From Microbacterium capsulatum (lineage in GTDB: Bacteria; Actinomycetota; Actinomycetes; Actinomycetales; Microbacteriaceae), in assembly GCF_030865425.1 (NCBI RefSeq), contig NZ_JAVFCB010000007.1, positions 119,674-183,673 of the forward strand: 64,000 nucleotides of DNA, in the 5' to 3' direction. The notes under the pieces are model-generated. The model saw nothing but the letters and a program-made list of their open reading frames with translations, did no database searches and was not told the DNA's origin. Position 1 is the first letter of the stretch. Each line of letters opens with the position of its first letter. Shown one piece after another: positions 24,746-33,476 of this stretch. A program made the position numbers and the translations under genes.

Positions 24746-25597
24746 ATGTCCCTCACCCTCGCGCAGCTGCGGGCGCTCACGAGCGTCGCGGAGCACGGAT
24801 CCTTCACGGCGGCGGCCGACCGCCTGGGTATCAGCCAGTCCGCCGTCTCGCACGCCGTCGCGGGCCTGGAGCGGGAGATCGGCGGACGCGTGCTGCAGCG
24901 CGACAACGGCGTCGCCCTCACCGCGATCGGGCAGCGCGTGCTCGAGCACGCCCGCGCCGTGCTCGCCTCCGTCTCGGCGCTGGAGAGCGCGGTGCACCAG
25001 GACGGCACGCTGACCGGATCCGTCCGGCTCGGCGCCGTCGCGACCGTCTGCCAGGGGCTGCTGCCGGATCTGCTGCCGCTGTGGGCGGCCCGGCTGCCGC
25101 ACGTCGACGTGCAGATCTACGAAGGCGACGACGACGAGATGCCGGAGTGGCTGGAGGCCGGTGTGGTCGACGCCGCGATCCTGGTCGAGCCCTCGCCGAC
25201 CCCGCCCGGCGGCAAGCTCGTCGCGACGGACGAGTTCGCCGCCGTCGTCCGGGCGGACCATCCGCTCGCCGGGCTCGACGGCATCCCGCTCGCCGAGCTG
25301 CAGGTCGACGGGCTCATCGTCTCGGCCGGCGGCTGTGAGGGCCACGTCCGCCGGATGCACGACGAGGAGGGTCTGGCGTTCACCTACTCGCACCGGGTGC
25401 GCGAGATGAGCACCCTGTTCCGGATGGTCGAGCAGGGCATGGGCGTCGCGATCGTGCCATCGCTCGGCCGGGGCATGCTGCCGGCGGACCTGGTGATGCG
25501 GCCGCTCGCAGCCCCCCGCCCGCGCCGGCTCGTGCTCGCGGGGCCCGCGTCGCGGCCGTGGCACCCGCTCGCGCAGGCGCTCGTCGACGCGGTCTGA
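24746..25597 (+). CDS. LysR-family transcriptional regulator
   Basis: A 283-residue regulator. The N-terminal winged helix-turn-helix (LTLAQLRALTSVAEHGSFTA, then ADRLGISQSAVSHAVAGLER) is followed by the substrate-binding domain. ATG 24746 follows GAGGAG at a spacing of five bases. It probably controls the divergent EamA exporter. The shared 70-base region contains the short dyad GCAT-N7-ATGC (24702-24716 area), a possible LysR site. The effector is unknown. Confidence 0.9.
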   Translation: MSLTLAQLRALTSVAEHGSFTAAADRLGISQSAVSHAVAGLEREIGGRVLQRDNGVALTAIGQRVLEHARAVLASVSALESAVHQDGTLTGSVRLGAVATVCQGLLPDLLPLWAARLPHVDVQIYEGDDDEMPEWLEAGVVDAAILVEPSPTPPGGKLVATDEFAAVVRADHPLAGLDGIPLAELQVDGLIVSAGGCEGHVRRMHDEEGLAFTYSHRVREMSTLFRMVEQGMGVAIVPSLGRGMLPADLVMRPLAAPRPRRLVLAGPASRPWHPLAQALVDAV

Positions 25598-25696
25598 GGC
25601 GCGGGCCGGCCGGGCTCCCGGGGCCGGACGCCGGGGGCAGGATCCGGGTGCGGACTCCCGGGCGCCGCCAAGGCCGCGGGCGTCTAATTTGATCTC

Positions 25697-26482
25697 ATGA
25701 CACTACGGCTCACGGGCACGACCGCCCTCGTCACCGGCGCCAGCTCCGGTCTCGGCACGGCCTACGCCAACGAGTTCGCGCGTCGCGGGATCGACGTCGT
25801 GCTGGTCGCCCGCCGCGAGGATCGGCTGAAAGCGCTCGCCGCGCAGCTCTCCGCCGACTTCGGGGTGACCGCGACCGCCATCGCCGCGGACCTCGCCGCA
25901 CCGGGATCTGCCGCGGCGCTGCGCGCGGAGATCGACGCCCGGGGGATCCGGGTGGGTGCGCTCGTCAACAACGCCGGCTTCGGCCTGCACGACGACTTCC
26001 TCGACGCGGATCCGGCGCGCACCGCCGAGATGATCGACCTCAACGTGGCGGCGCTCGTCGCACTCACCCGGGAGTTCCTGCCGGGCATGGTCGCCGCGGG
26101 GCACGGCGTCGTCGTGAACCTCGGGAGCACCGGCTCGTTCCAGCCCTGCCCGAGCATGGCCGTCTACGGCGCGACCAAGGCGTTCGTGCTCTCCTTCACC
26201 GAGGCGGTGGCGTACGAGGTGCGCGGGCAGGGCGTGCAGGTGCTCGCGGTGTGCCCCGGCGCGACCGCGACCGAGTTCCGCGCGGTCTCCGGCCTGCACG
26301 CGGATCGAATGGAGACCGGGTCGCAGACGCCCGCGCAGGTCGTCGCCGAGACGTTCCGCGCCCTCGACCGCGGCCGGACCGGCAGCATGGTCTCCGGCCG
26401 GCGGAACAAGGTGCTGATCGCCCTGGGCCGGATCGCGCCGCGCCGGCTGGCGACCGCGGCCTCCGCACGCATGCTGTCCTGA
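25697..26482 (+). CDS. short-chain dehydrogenase/reductase
   Basis: A 261-residue NAD(P)-dependent oxidoreductase. The nucleotide motif TGASSGLG is at 13-20, NNAG at 91-94, and the catalytic set S144, Y157, K161 (VYGATK). Arg residues after the second strand (VARREDR) favour NADPH. The substrate is not evident; the sequence resembles the DltE-like or oxidoreductase YqjQ group. TAATTT (25685-25690) lies six bases before the ATG, so the gene is probably leaderless. It stands alone between the LysR gene and the sigma-factor operon. Confidence 0.88.
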   Translation: MTLRLTGTTALVTGASSGLGTAYANEFARRGIDVVLVARREDRLKALAAQLSADFGVTATAIAADLAAPGSAAALRAEIDARGIRVGALVNNAGFGLHDDFLDADPARTAEMIDLNVAALVALTREFLPGMVAAGHGVVVNLGSTGSFQPCPSMAVYGATKAFVLSFTEAVAYEVRGQGVQVLAVCPGATATEFRAVSGLHADRMETGSQTPAQVVAETFRALDRGRTGSMVSGRRNKVLIALGRIAPRRLATAASARMLS

Positions 26483-26512
26483 CCGGCCGGTGCCGGCGGA
26501 TCCGGATCCGGA

Positions 26513-26539
26513 TGTCGATCGGCGCCCCCTTCGATCGTC
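26513..26539 (+). promoter_or_regulatory. candidate ECF42-type promoter before the DGPF/sigma operon
   Basis: TGTCGA (26513-26518) and CGTC (26536-26539) with 17 bases between. As I recall the published description, ECF42 sigma factors recognise TGTCGA at -35 and CG(A/T)C at -10. The site lies 36 bases before the first gene of the operon that encodes the sigma factor, implying autoregulation. A second TGTCGA at 26547-26552 is too close to the start codon. Confidence 0.5.
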
Positions 26540-26574
26540 ACCATGATGTCGATATCCTCACGAAAGGACGGATC

Positions 26575-26961
26575 ATGCGTTACACGCTTCTGCTGCAGTA
26601 CCCCGAGATGAGCGCCGAGGACCTCGGGGCGGAGGCCCTCGCCGAGGGCATGCGCGCCTTCGACGAGTACGCCAAGGCCCTCGACGAGGCCGGTGTCCTG
26701 CGCAGCGCCGAGGTGCTGCACCCCTCCGCCGTCACCACGACCGTGCGCGTCCGCGACGGGCAGCTCCTGGTGCAGGACGGCCCGTTCGCCGATACGAAGG
26801 AGCAGCTCGGCGGATCCTTCGTGATCGAGGTCGACGACCTCGACGCGGCGATCGCCTGGGCGGGCAGGGCCCCCTCCGTCGCCTGGGGCGCCGTCGAGGT
26901 GCGCCCGATCGCGACCCGGTTCGTCGACGGCGCCTGGCAGGGCGCCGCGCCGGTCCAGTAG
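26575..26961 (+). CDS. DGPF-domain (YCII-related) protein
   Basis: A 128-residue ferredoxin-like protein of the YCII family. It begins MRYTLLLQYPE and holds the diagnostic DGPFADTKEQLGGSFVIEVD. Known: such proteins are encoded with ECF42 sigma factors and are their usual targets, but their biochemical role is not settled. ATG 26575 has AAAGGA at a spacing of seven bases; longer in-frame starts inside the SDR gene are rejected. The sigma factor follows six bases later. Confidence 0.9.
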   Translation: MRYTLLLQYPEMSAEDLGAEALAEGMRAFDEYAKALDEAGVLRSAEVLHPSAVTTTVRVRDGQLLVQDGPFADTKEQLGGSFVIEVDDLDAAIAWAGRAPSVAWGAVEVRPIATRFVDGAWQGAAPVQ

Positions 26962-26967
26962 CCGCCG

Positions 26968-28047
26968 ATGGCCGCGACCGACGAGGTGCGCACCGCCGCC
27001 GAACGCGCGGTGCGGGCCTCGTACGGCCGGCTCGTCGCCCTGCTCGCGGCGAGCACCGGCGATCTCGCGCTCGCCGAGGACAGCCTCGCCGACGCGCTTG
27101 AACGGGCGCTCGTGACCTGGCCCGATGCCGGCGTGCCGGACAACCCGGAAGGATGGCTGCTCACCGTGGCACGCAACCGACTCCGCGACGTGCTCGGCTC
27201 GGCCGCGCACCGCACGAGCGTGCCGCTCGACGCTGCCGGGGAAGGCCCGGGCGGCTTCGACGTCGACGCGCTCGTCGAGTACGGGGACCGGATCCCGGAT
27301 CGCCGGCTCGAACTGCTGTTCGCGTGCGCGCACCCGGCGATCGACCCCGCGATCCGCACGCCGCTCATGCTGCAGACCGTGCTCGGCTTCGACGCCGCTC
27401 GCGTCGCCCGGGCGTTCGACGTCGAGCCGGCCGCGATGGCGCAGCGGCTGGTGCGGGCGAAGCGGAAGATCCGTGACGCGGGGATCCGGTTCGCCCTGCC
27501 CACCCGCGCCGACATGCCTGCGCGCACGACCGCGGTGCTCGAGGCGATCTACGGCGCCTACGCGCTGGACTGGCTCGACCGGCACGACGACGTGCGCGCC
27601 TCGATCGCCGATGAGGCCCGCTGGCTCGCCGTCCTCACCGCGACCCTGCTCGAGACGGATCCGGAGGCGTGGGGCCTGGCCGCGCTGCTCACGCTCGCCC
27701 AGTCCCGGGCGCCCGCGCGGATCGGGGATCCCTGGCCTTCGCTGGACGAGCAGGATCCCGCCCTGTGGGACCGCGCGCTGATCGCCGAGGGCGAGGCGCT
27801 GCTGCACCGGGCCGCCCGGGAGGGCAGGGCCGCCCGGCTCAGCGGGGTCGCTGACAGCGGCGAGCCCGGCAGGTTCCAGCTCGAGGCCGCGATCCAGTCG
27901 GTGCACTGCGACCGCGCTCGCACGGGCGTCACCGACCGCGCCGCGCTGCGCAGGCTGTACCGGGCGCTCGTCCGGATCGCGCCGACCCGCGGTGCGCTCG
28001 ACGCGCTCGCCGCGGTCGAGGCGGCGGATCCGTCAGAGCGGACATGA
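26968..28047 (+). CDS. ECF42-group RNA polymerase sigma factor (SigJ-like, DUF6596)
   Basis: A 359-residue sigma factor. Region 2 spans about residues 15-85 (YGRLVALLAASTGDLALAED, then NPEGWLLTVARNRLRDVL), region 4 about 105-165 (RRLELLFACAHPAIDPAIRT, then ARAFDVEPAAMAQRLVRAKR). The remaining 190 residues form the TPR-like C-terminal extension of the ECF42 group (YGAYALDWLDRHDDVRASIA, LLALLTLAQSRAPAR-like helices). Members have no anti-sigma factor; the extension is thought to control activity. The DGPF partner gene directly upstream confirms the group. The downstream vapB operator begins before its stop codon. Confidence 0.92.
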   Translation: MAATDEVRTAAERAVRASYGRLVALLAASTGDLALAEDSLADALERALVTWPDAGVPDNPEGWLLTVARNRLRDVLGSAAHRTSVPLDAAGEGPGGFDVDALVEYGDRIPDRRLELLFACAHPAIDPAIRTPLMLQTVLGFDAARVARAFDVEPAAMAQRLVRAKRKIRDAGIRFALPTRADMPARTTAVLEAIYGAYALDWLDRHDDVRASIADEARWLAVLTATLLETDPEAWGLAALLTLAQSRAPARIGDPWPSLDEQDPALWDRALIAEGEALLHRAAREGRAARLSGVADSGEPGRFQLEAAIQSVHCDRARTGVTDRAALRRLYRALVRIAPTRGALDALAAVEAADPSERT

Positions 28048-28067
28048 TGTAATCTGGTTACATCATG
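28043..28067 (+). promoter_or_regulatory. palindromic operator of the vapBC operon
   Basis: CATGATGTAA (28043-28052), five-base spacer, TTACATCATG (28058-28067): a perfect dyad. It overlaps the end of the sigma gene, a TAATCT -10-like box (28050-28055) and the vapB start codon, fitting autorepression by the VapBC complex. Confidence 0.75.
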
Positions 28068-28319
28068 AAGCTGACCCGGACCCAGATCTCCCTCAGCGAC
28101 GACGACCGTCGCGTGCTCGACGCGGTCTCCCGCCGCACCGGCAGTTCGATGAGCGCTCTGATCCGGGAGGCGATCCACTCGACGTACGGTGACGTCGGCG
28201 ATCCCGAGCGTCTTCGCGGGCTGATCGACGCGAGCTTCGGGACGATCGCGAGGGAGGTCTCCGGGGAGGAGCTGGTGGACGGTCTGCGCTCCGGTCGGCG
28301 ACTGTCGGGTCTCGCATGA
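28065..28319 (+). CDS. vapB: ribbon-helix-helix antitoxin (VapB type)
   Basis: An 84-residue antitoxin. The N-terminal strand MKLTRTQISLSDDDRRVLDA and helices (VSRRTGSSMSALIREAIHST) form an RHH/CopG DNA-binding fold. The C-terminal half would wrap the toxin. It binds the palindrome over its own start codon. The stop overlaps the toxin start (ATGA), giving translational coupling. There is no room for a leader with a ribosome-binding site, so translation is probably leaderless. Confidence 0.88.
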   Translation: MKLTRTQISLSDDDRRVLDAVSRRTGSSMSALIREAIHSTYGDVGDPERLRGLIDASFGTIAREVSGEELVDGLRSGRRLSGLA

Positions 28320-28693
28320 GCAGTCTCATCGACACCTCCGTGCTCATCGATCACAGCCGCGGCGTTCCCGCGGCCCGGAGGGCGCTGTTCGACGCGATCG
28401 ATCGGGGCGCCCTCCATTCGAGTGAGGCCGTCCGCGCCGAGCTGCTCATCCTGATCCGCGACCGAGAGCTCCGGTTGATCGAGCCGCTGCTCGAGGCGAT
28501 CACCTGGCATCCGGTCGATCGGAGGGTCGCCGAACTCGCGGGAGAGCTCGGGCGGCGCTGGCTCCCCGCGTACAACGGGATCGACGCGGCCGACTTCGTC
28601 ATCGCGGCCACGGCGATCCATCTCGAAGCGCAGCTGCTCACCCGCAACGTGAAGCACTTCCCGATGTTCGAGGGCCTCGTCGCGCCGTACTGA
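28316..28693 (+). CDS. vapC: PIN-domain ribonuclease toxin (VapC type)
   Basis: A 125-residue PIN nuclease. Acidic active-site residues are visible at D6 (SLIDTSVLIDH), E42 (AVRAELLIL), and D90/D93 (GIDAADFVIAATA). TRNVKHF near the end matches the conserved PIN tail. Family toxins cleave tRNA or rRNA when freed from the antitoxin. All catalytic acids are present, so the module looks intact. Confidence 0.9.
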   Translation: MSSLIDTSVLIDHSRGVPAARRALFDAIDRGALHSSEAVRAELLILIRDRELRLIEPLLEAITWHPVDRRVAELAGELGRRWLPAYNGIDAADFVIAATAIHLEAQLLTRNVKHFPMFEGLVAPY

Positions 28694-28752
28694 GCCGCCG
28701 TCATCGATCGTCAGCGGCCGGCCCGGATCCCTCCGGACCGGCGGCCCCGACG

Positions 28753-30441
28753 TCAGCGCCGGTGCGCGTGGTAATACGCGAGCAGCGCGCGGGTGGACGG
28801 ATCCTGCGCCGCGGTCGCGTCGGCGTCGCCCTCGATCGCGGGGGCGATCTGCAGGGCGAGCTGCTTGCCCAGTTCGACGCCCCACTGGTCGAACGAGTTG
28901 ATGCCCCAGATCACGCCCTGCGTGAACGTGATGTGCTCGTACAGTGCGATGAGCTGGCCGAGCACGGCCGGGGTCAGTGCGGCGGCGAAGATCGACGTCG
29001 TCGGGCGGTTGCCCGCGAACGTGCGCGCCGCGACGAGGGGGCCGGTCGTGCCCTCGGCCTCGACCTCCTCCGCCGTCTTGCCGAAGGCGAGCGCCTTGGT
29101 CTGCGCGAGGAAGTTCGCGAGGAACAGGCCGTGCACGTCGCGGCCGTCGTCGGCGAGCGGATAGGCCGGGTTCGCGAAGGCGATGAAGTCGGCCGGGATC
29201 AGCCGGGTGCCCTGGTGGATGAGCTGGTAGAACGCGTGCTGCCCGTTGGTGCCCGGCTCGCCCCAGAAGACCTCGCCCGTCTCGGTCGTGACGGGGGATC
29301 CGTCCCAGCGCACCGACTTGCCGTTCGACTCCATCGTGAGCTGCTGCAGGTAGGCGGGGAACCGGCTGAGCTGCTGCGCGTAGGGCAGTACCGCGTGCGA
29401 CTGCGCGCCGAGGAAGTTGCCGTACCAGACGTTGAGCAGGCCCATCAGGACCGGCACGTTGCGCTCGAGCGGCGTGGTGCGCACGTGCTCGTCGACGGCG
29501 TGGAAGCCGGCGAGCAGATCGGCGAACACGTCGGGCCCGAGCGCGATCGCGAGCGACGTGCCGATCGCGGAGTCGACCGAGTAGCGGCCGCCGACCCAGT
29601 CCCAGAACCCGAACGCGTTCTGCGGGTCGATCCCGAACGCGGCGACCTTGTCGAGCGCGGTCGACACGGCGATGAAGTGGTGCGCGACGGCGTCGTTCTT
29701 CGCGTCGTCGCCCGCGACGTCCACGCCCTGCGCGGCGAGCCGCTCCCAGAGCCAGTCCCGGGCGAGGCGGGCGTTGGTGAGGGTCTCGAGCGTCGTGAAG
29801 GTCTTCGACGCGACGATGAACAGGGTCGTCTCGGGATCCAGGCCCGTCGTCTTCTGCGCCAGGTCGGTCGGGTCGATGTTGGAGATGAAGCGGGCCTCGA
29901 TGCCCGCGTCGGCGTAGGGCTTCAGAGCCTCGTAGACCATGACCGGGCCGAGGTCGGATCCGCCGATGCCGATGTTCACGACGTGCGTGACCTTCTTGCC
30001 GGTGATCCCGGTCCACTCGCCCGAGCGGACCCGGTCCGCGAACGCGGCGACCCGGTCGAGGACCTCGTGCACGTCGGCGTCGACCTGCTGGCCGTCGACG
30101 ACGAGGGCGGGGAAGGCGTCGGCGGGGCGGCGCAGCGCCGTGTGCAGCACCGCGCGATCCTCGGTGGTATTGATGTGCGCGCCCGAGAGCATGGCCTCGA
30201 ACCGCTCCGCGACGCCGGTCTGCGCAGCGAGGCGCACGAGCGAGGCGAGGATGTCGTGGGTCACCAGGTTCTTCGACAGGTCGACGTGCAGGTCGGCCAG
30301 CGGCAGGCTGAGCCGGTCCGCGCGACCCGGATCCTCCGCGAACCAGGTGCGCAGATCGGGCGCGAACACGATGTGGTGCGCGGTGAGCTCGGCCCAGGCC
30401 TGGGTGGTGGTGGCATCGATCGGTGCGGCGCTGTCGGTCAT
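28753..30441 (-). CDS. pgi: glucose-6-phosphate isomerase
   Basis: A 562-residue cytosolic enzyme interconverting glucose 6-phosphate and fructose 6-phosphate. Hallmarks: [23 protein letters not shown], the [12 protein letters not shown] phosphate-binding region, [18 protein letters not shown] and the C-terminal signature [12 protein letters not shown]. Length fits the long bacterial form. TAGCGT on the minus strand seven bases before the ATG at 30441 supports a leaderless start and excludes the longer frame. Together with manA at 62.7 kb it feeds hexose phosphates into glycolysis. Confidence 0.97.
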   Translation of the reverse strand: MTDSAAPIDATTTQAWAELTAHHIVFAPDLRTWFAEDPGRADRLSLPLADLHVDLSKNLVTHDILASLVRLAAQTGVAERFEAMLSGAHINTTEDRAVLHTALRRPADAFPALVVDGQQVDADVHEVLDRVAAFADRVRSGEWTGITGKKVTHVVNIGIGGSDLGPVMVYEALKPYADAGIEARFISNIDPTDLAQKTTGLDPETTLFIVASKTFTTLETLTNARLARDWLWERLAAQGVDVAGDDAKNDAVAHHFIAVSTALDKVAAFGIDPQNAFGFWDWVGGRYSVDSAIGTSLAIALGPDVFADLLAGFHAVDEHVRTTPLERNVPVLMGLLNVWYGNFLGAQSHAVLPYAQQLSRFPAYLQQLTMESNGKSVRWDGSPVTTETGEVFWGEPGTNGQHAFYQLIHQGTRLIPADFIAFANPAYPLADDGRDVHGLFLANFLAQTKALAFGKTAEEVEAEGTTGPLVAARTFAGNRPTTSIFAAALTPAVLGQLIALYEHITFTQGVIWGINSFDQWGVELGKQLALQIAPAIEGDADATAAQDPSTRALLAYYHAHRR

Positions 30442-30550
30442 GTCGCCCACGCTAGCGGCCGACGCCCGGCGGCGCACACGGACCCGTCACCATCGCGGGC
30501 GGGGTCGGGACCTCGCCGGCGACGGGGCAGGATCCCGGAAGCCGGCCGGC

Positions 30551-31335
30551 TCAGGGGATGAGCAGGTAGGCGGCGCCGAGGACCGTCAGCATGAGCACGA
30601 TCCGGTCGAACACCCCCTGGTGGATGCGGGGGATCAGCCATCGCCCGAACAGGGCGCCGAGGACAACCATCGGCACGAGCACGGCGTCCAGCAGCAGCAC
30701 GGGCGCGGTGATGAGCCCGAGGCCGACGAGCACGGGCACCTTCACGAGGTTCACGATCGCGAAGAACCACGCCGCGGTGCCGAGGAACACGTTCACCGGC
30801 GTGCGCATCGCGAGGAAGTACAGCGACATGACCGGGCCGCCGGCGTTGGCGACCATGGTCGTGAAGCCCCCGAGGGTGCCGTAGCCGAGGGTCGTGTCGA
30901 GGTGCCCGTGCGGTTCGGCCGCGGTCGGGGCCCGGCGCCGGCGCCACAGCGTGATGCCGGTCATCGCGAGCAGGATCGCACCGATGACCGGCCGCACGAC
31001 GCCGTTGCCGGCGAACGCGAGGAACACCGCCCCCAGGACGAGGCCCGCCGCCACCGCCGGTGCGAGGCGCAGCAGCGTGGGCCAGTGCGCGTGCCTCCGG
31101 TAGCTGAGCAGCGCGAACATGTCGCCGACGATCAGCAGCAGAAGGAGCGCGCCGGTGGACGTCCGCGCGGGCAGGATCGCGGCGAAGACGGCGATTGAGA
31201 TCGTGTTCGCGCCCGGCAGGGCCGTCTTCGAGAGTCCGACGATCGTGCCCGCGAGGGCGAGCAGGATCCACGCCCCGGGGGCGAGGTCGATCAGGCGCTC
31301 CAGGGGAAGGGGCGCTCCTTGTCGTAACCAGTCAT
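30551..31335 (-). pseudogene. TauE/SafE-type sulfite exporter permease with a disrupted N-terminus
   Basis: The body encodes a TauE/SafE membrane protein with about eight helices (AGTIVGLSKTALPGANTISI, GALLLLLIVGDMFALLSYRR, TTMVANAGGPVMSLYFLAM). The conserved first helix lies upstream of any in-frame ATG, GTG or TTG. A well-placed start exists in another frame: ATG 31335, with TACCGT six bases before it on the minus strand, begins MTGYDKERPFPWSA and stops after 14 codons. Adding one base in the C-rich stretch near 31305-31315 would join the two frames. So either one base is missing (mutation or sequencing error), or translation uses an unusual start such as CTG at 31303. The rest is intact. 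Confidence 0.6.
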
Positions 31336-31453
31336 GCCGCCACGGTATCCCAGCCGTGTGTGAGGAAGGGCTGGATCCGTGACGACGCGGGGCGGGATGA
31401 CGGGTACCGTCAGGCCCTCCCATCGCCCGGGGCGGCGGCGTAGCGTCGGAGGC

Positions 31454-32338
31454 ATGGACCACCGCAGCGAAGTGCGCGAGTTCCTGTCCAGTCGTCGCGA
31501 CAGGATCACGCCGGACCGGGCCGGGCTCCCGGCGTTCGGCGGCAACCGGCGCGTGCCCGGACTGCGCCGCGAGGAGGTCGCGCTGCTCGCGGGCGTCAGC
31601 GTCGACTACTACACCCGGCTCGAGCGCGGCGACCTCTCCGGCGCCTCCGACAGCGTGCTCGACGGGCTCGCCCGCGCGCTGCAGCTCGACGAGGCGGAGA
31701 CGGCGCACCTGCACGACCTCGCCCGCACCGCGCAGGGTTCGCCGGTCGCACGCCGTCCGCGCACGCGCGCCGAGGCGATCCGCCCCAGCATCCAGCGCCT
31801 GCTCGACGCGATCTCCGACGCACCCGCGCTCATCCGCAGCTCCCACTTCGACTACCTCACGGCGAACCGTCTCGGGCGCGCGCTCTACTCCCCGGTGTTC
31901 GCCGATCCGGCGCCGAACAGCGCCCGGTTCGCGTTCCTCGATCCGGCGGCGCGCGACTTCTACCCGGAGTGGGACCGGGTCACGCAGGAGCTCGTCGCCA
32001 CCATGCGCGGCGAGGCCGGACGCAACCCCTACGACCGACGGCTGACCGACCTCGTCGGCGAGCTGTCCACGCGCTCCGAGCGGTTCCGCACGCTCTGGGC
32101 CGCGCATGACGTCCGCTACCACCGCACCGGCCTGAAGAAGCTGCATCACCCGGTCGTCGGCGACCTCGAGCTGACGTACGAGGCGTTCGACCTGCCCGCC
32201 GATCCGGGGCTGATGCTGTCCACGTACACCGCGGAACCCGGATCCGCCTCGGCCGACGCCCTGCGGCTGCTTGCCAGCTGGGCCGCCACGCAGGATCTCC
32301 CCGCGCCGCGGCCGTCGCCTGCGCGCACCGAGAACTGA
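31454..32338 (+). CDS. helix-turn-helix regulator, MmyB-like
   Basis: A 294-residue transcription factor. An N-terminal HTH_31/XRE domain (GNRRVPGLRREEVALLAGVS, VDYYTRLERGDLSGAS) is followed by a PAS-like MmyB ligand-binding domain (SSHFDYLTANRLGRALYSPV, and HHPVVGDLELTYEAFDLPAD near the end), which in characterised homologues can bind fatty acids. TAGCGT (31441-31446) lies seven bases before ATG 31454, so initiation is probably leaderless. It is divergent from the TauE-like gene. The target is unknown; members often control an adjacent oxidoreductase. Confidence 0.88.
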   Translation: MDHRSEVREFLSSRRDRITPDRAGLPAFGGNRRVPGLRREEVALLAGVSVDYYTRLERGDLSGASDSVLDGLARALQLDEAETAHLHDLARTAQGSPVARRPRTRAEAIRPSIQRLLDAISDAPALIRSSHFDYLTANRLGRALYSPVFADPAPNSARFAFLDPAARDFYPEWDRVTQELVATMRGEAGRNPYDRRLTDLVGELSTRSERFRTLWAAHDVRYHRTGLKKLHHPVVGDLELTYEAFDLPADPGLMLSTYTAEPGSASADALRLLASWAATQDLPAPRPSPARTEN

Positions 32339-32365
32339 CCCGCATCCTCGGCCGGCGAGTCGACT

Positions 32366-32450
32366 CTCTCGTCGTAGCCCCCGCGTACCGTCCGCGCCCC
32401 CTCCTGCCGACGTCGGTGCGAGGGGGCGCGGACGGTCAGAGGGGGCGACG
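32366..32450. repeat. long inverted repeat (IR4)
   Basis: ACCGTCCGCGCCCCCTC (32387-32403) pairs perfectly with 32420-32436; the outer flanks also pair imperfectly. Shares the core CGTCCGCGCCCCCTC with IR5 at 42205-42291. It fills most of the 217-base gap between two plus-strand genes. Confidence 0.75.
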
Positions 32451-32555
32451 ATGCAGGGTCGCGTCGGCGGGACTCGCCGGCCGATCAGGTCGGCCCGGGC
32501 CCGCCGATGCTTCCGGCCCCGTGTCGCCGTCGGCGCCGCGGAGTAGGTTCGAGGG

Positions 32556-32882
32556 ATGGCAGCGGACACGGGCCACCGGGCACTGGCCGAGGAGCTCCGA
32601 CGGCGGGCGCGCGCCGGCGCGGATCCCGCCGCGACGTCCGCCGCGCTGCGGATCGGCGCGGACGAGCAGGCGGACGCGCGGGAGCCGTACGCCGATCTCG
32701 CGCGGACCATCGGCGAGGCCTCCTACCGCGTCACGGACGCGCAGGTCGCCGCGGTGCGGGACGCGGCAGGATCCGATCTGGGCGCGTTCGAGGTCGTCCT
32801 CGCGGCGGGCGTCGGCGCCGGGCTGCGTCGCTGGGATGCGGCGATCCGGGCGATCGAGGAGGCGCGGGATGCGGCTGGATGA
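32556..32882 (+). CDS. hypothetical protein preceding the AhpD-like gene
   Basis: A 108-residue, mostly alpha-helical, Ala/Arg-rich cytoplasmic protein (ALAEELRRRARAGADPAATS, then ITDAQVAAVRDAAG-like helix and FEVVLAAGVGAGLRRWDAAI). No domain recognised. TAGGTT (32544-32549) lies six bases before the ATG (leaderless). The 3' end overlaps the next gene by 14 bases, so the two are coupled, which suggests a partner or accessory role to the AhpD-like protein. Confidence 0.75.
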   Translation: MAADTGHRALAEELRRRARAGADPAATSAALRIGADEQADAREPYADLARTIGEASYRVTDAQVAAVRDAAGSDLGAFEVVLAAGVGAGLRRWDAAIRAIEEARDAAG

Positions 32883-33450
32883 GGTCGAGCGCGGCGACAC
32901 GCTCCGGCACCGGCTGCTGATCCGGCTGATCTCCCGAGTCGCCGGCTACCGCCTGCCCGACGCCGCCCGGGTCGCGTTCTACGACCGCGGCTTCGCGGGC
33001 CCGGCGCTCGGCGCGTGGACGCAGAGGGCGATGCGCGCGCCGAGCCCGTGGACGGTGTCCGAGCGCGAACTCATGGCGGCGATGGTCGCGTCGTGGAACG
33101 ACTGCCCGTTCTGCGTCGGCGCGCATCGCGCGATCTCGGTGCGCGGCATGGACGCGGCCGTCGCCGACGCCGTGCTGACCGACTACCGCACCGCGCCGAT
33201 CGGCGAGCCGCTGCGCGCGACGCTCGCCTTCCTCGAGACGATGACGAAGGATCCCGACGGGCTGTCGGCCGCCGAGGCCCGGGAGGCCCTCGACGCCGGT
33301 GCCACCGCCGAGCAGCTCGAGGACGCGGCGGCGGTCGCGGCCGTGTTCGCCGTCATCACGCGCAACGCCAACGCGCTCGACTTCGCGATCCCCACGGCGG
33401 AGGAGTTCGACCGCGCCGCGGGGATGCTCCTGCGCCGCGGCTACTCCTGA
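32869..33450 (+). CDS. AhpD-like carboxymuconolactone decarboxylase family protein
   Basis: A 193-residue helical protein of the AhpD/CMD family. The redox motif C79-x2-C82 with H86 (NDCPFCVGAHRAIS) is the alkylhydroperoxidase active-site pattern, and DAAAVAAVFAVITRNANALDF is the usual oligomer helix. It may act in peroxide defence. GAGGAGG stands before ATG 32869; longer upstream frames are rejected. It is coupled to the preceding small gene by overlap. Confidence 0.85.
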   Translation: MRLDEVERGDTLRHRLLIRLISRVAGYRLPDAARVAFYDRGFAGPALGAWTQRAMRAPSPWTVSERELMAAMVASWNDCPFCVGAHRAISVRGMDAAVADAVLTDYRTAPIGEPLRATLAFLETMTKDPDGLSAAEAREALDAGATAEQLEDAAAVAAVFAVITRNANALDFAIPTAEEFDRAAGMLLRRGYS

Positions 33451-33476
33451 CCGGCCTGTCGACTGCTGACGGTCCG

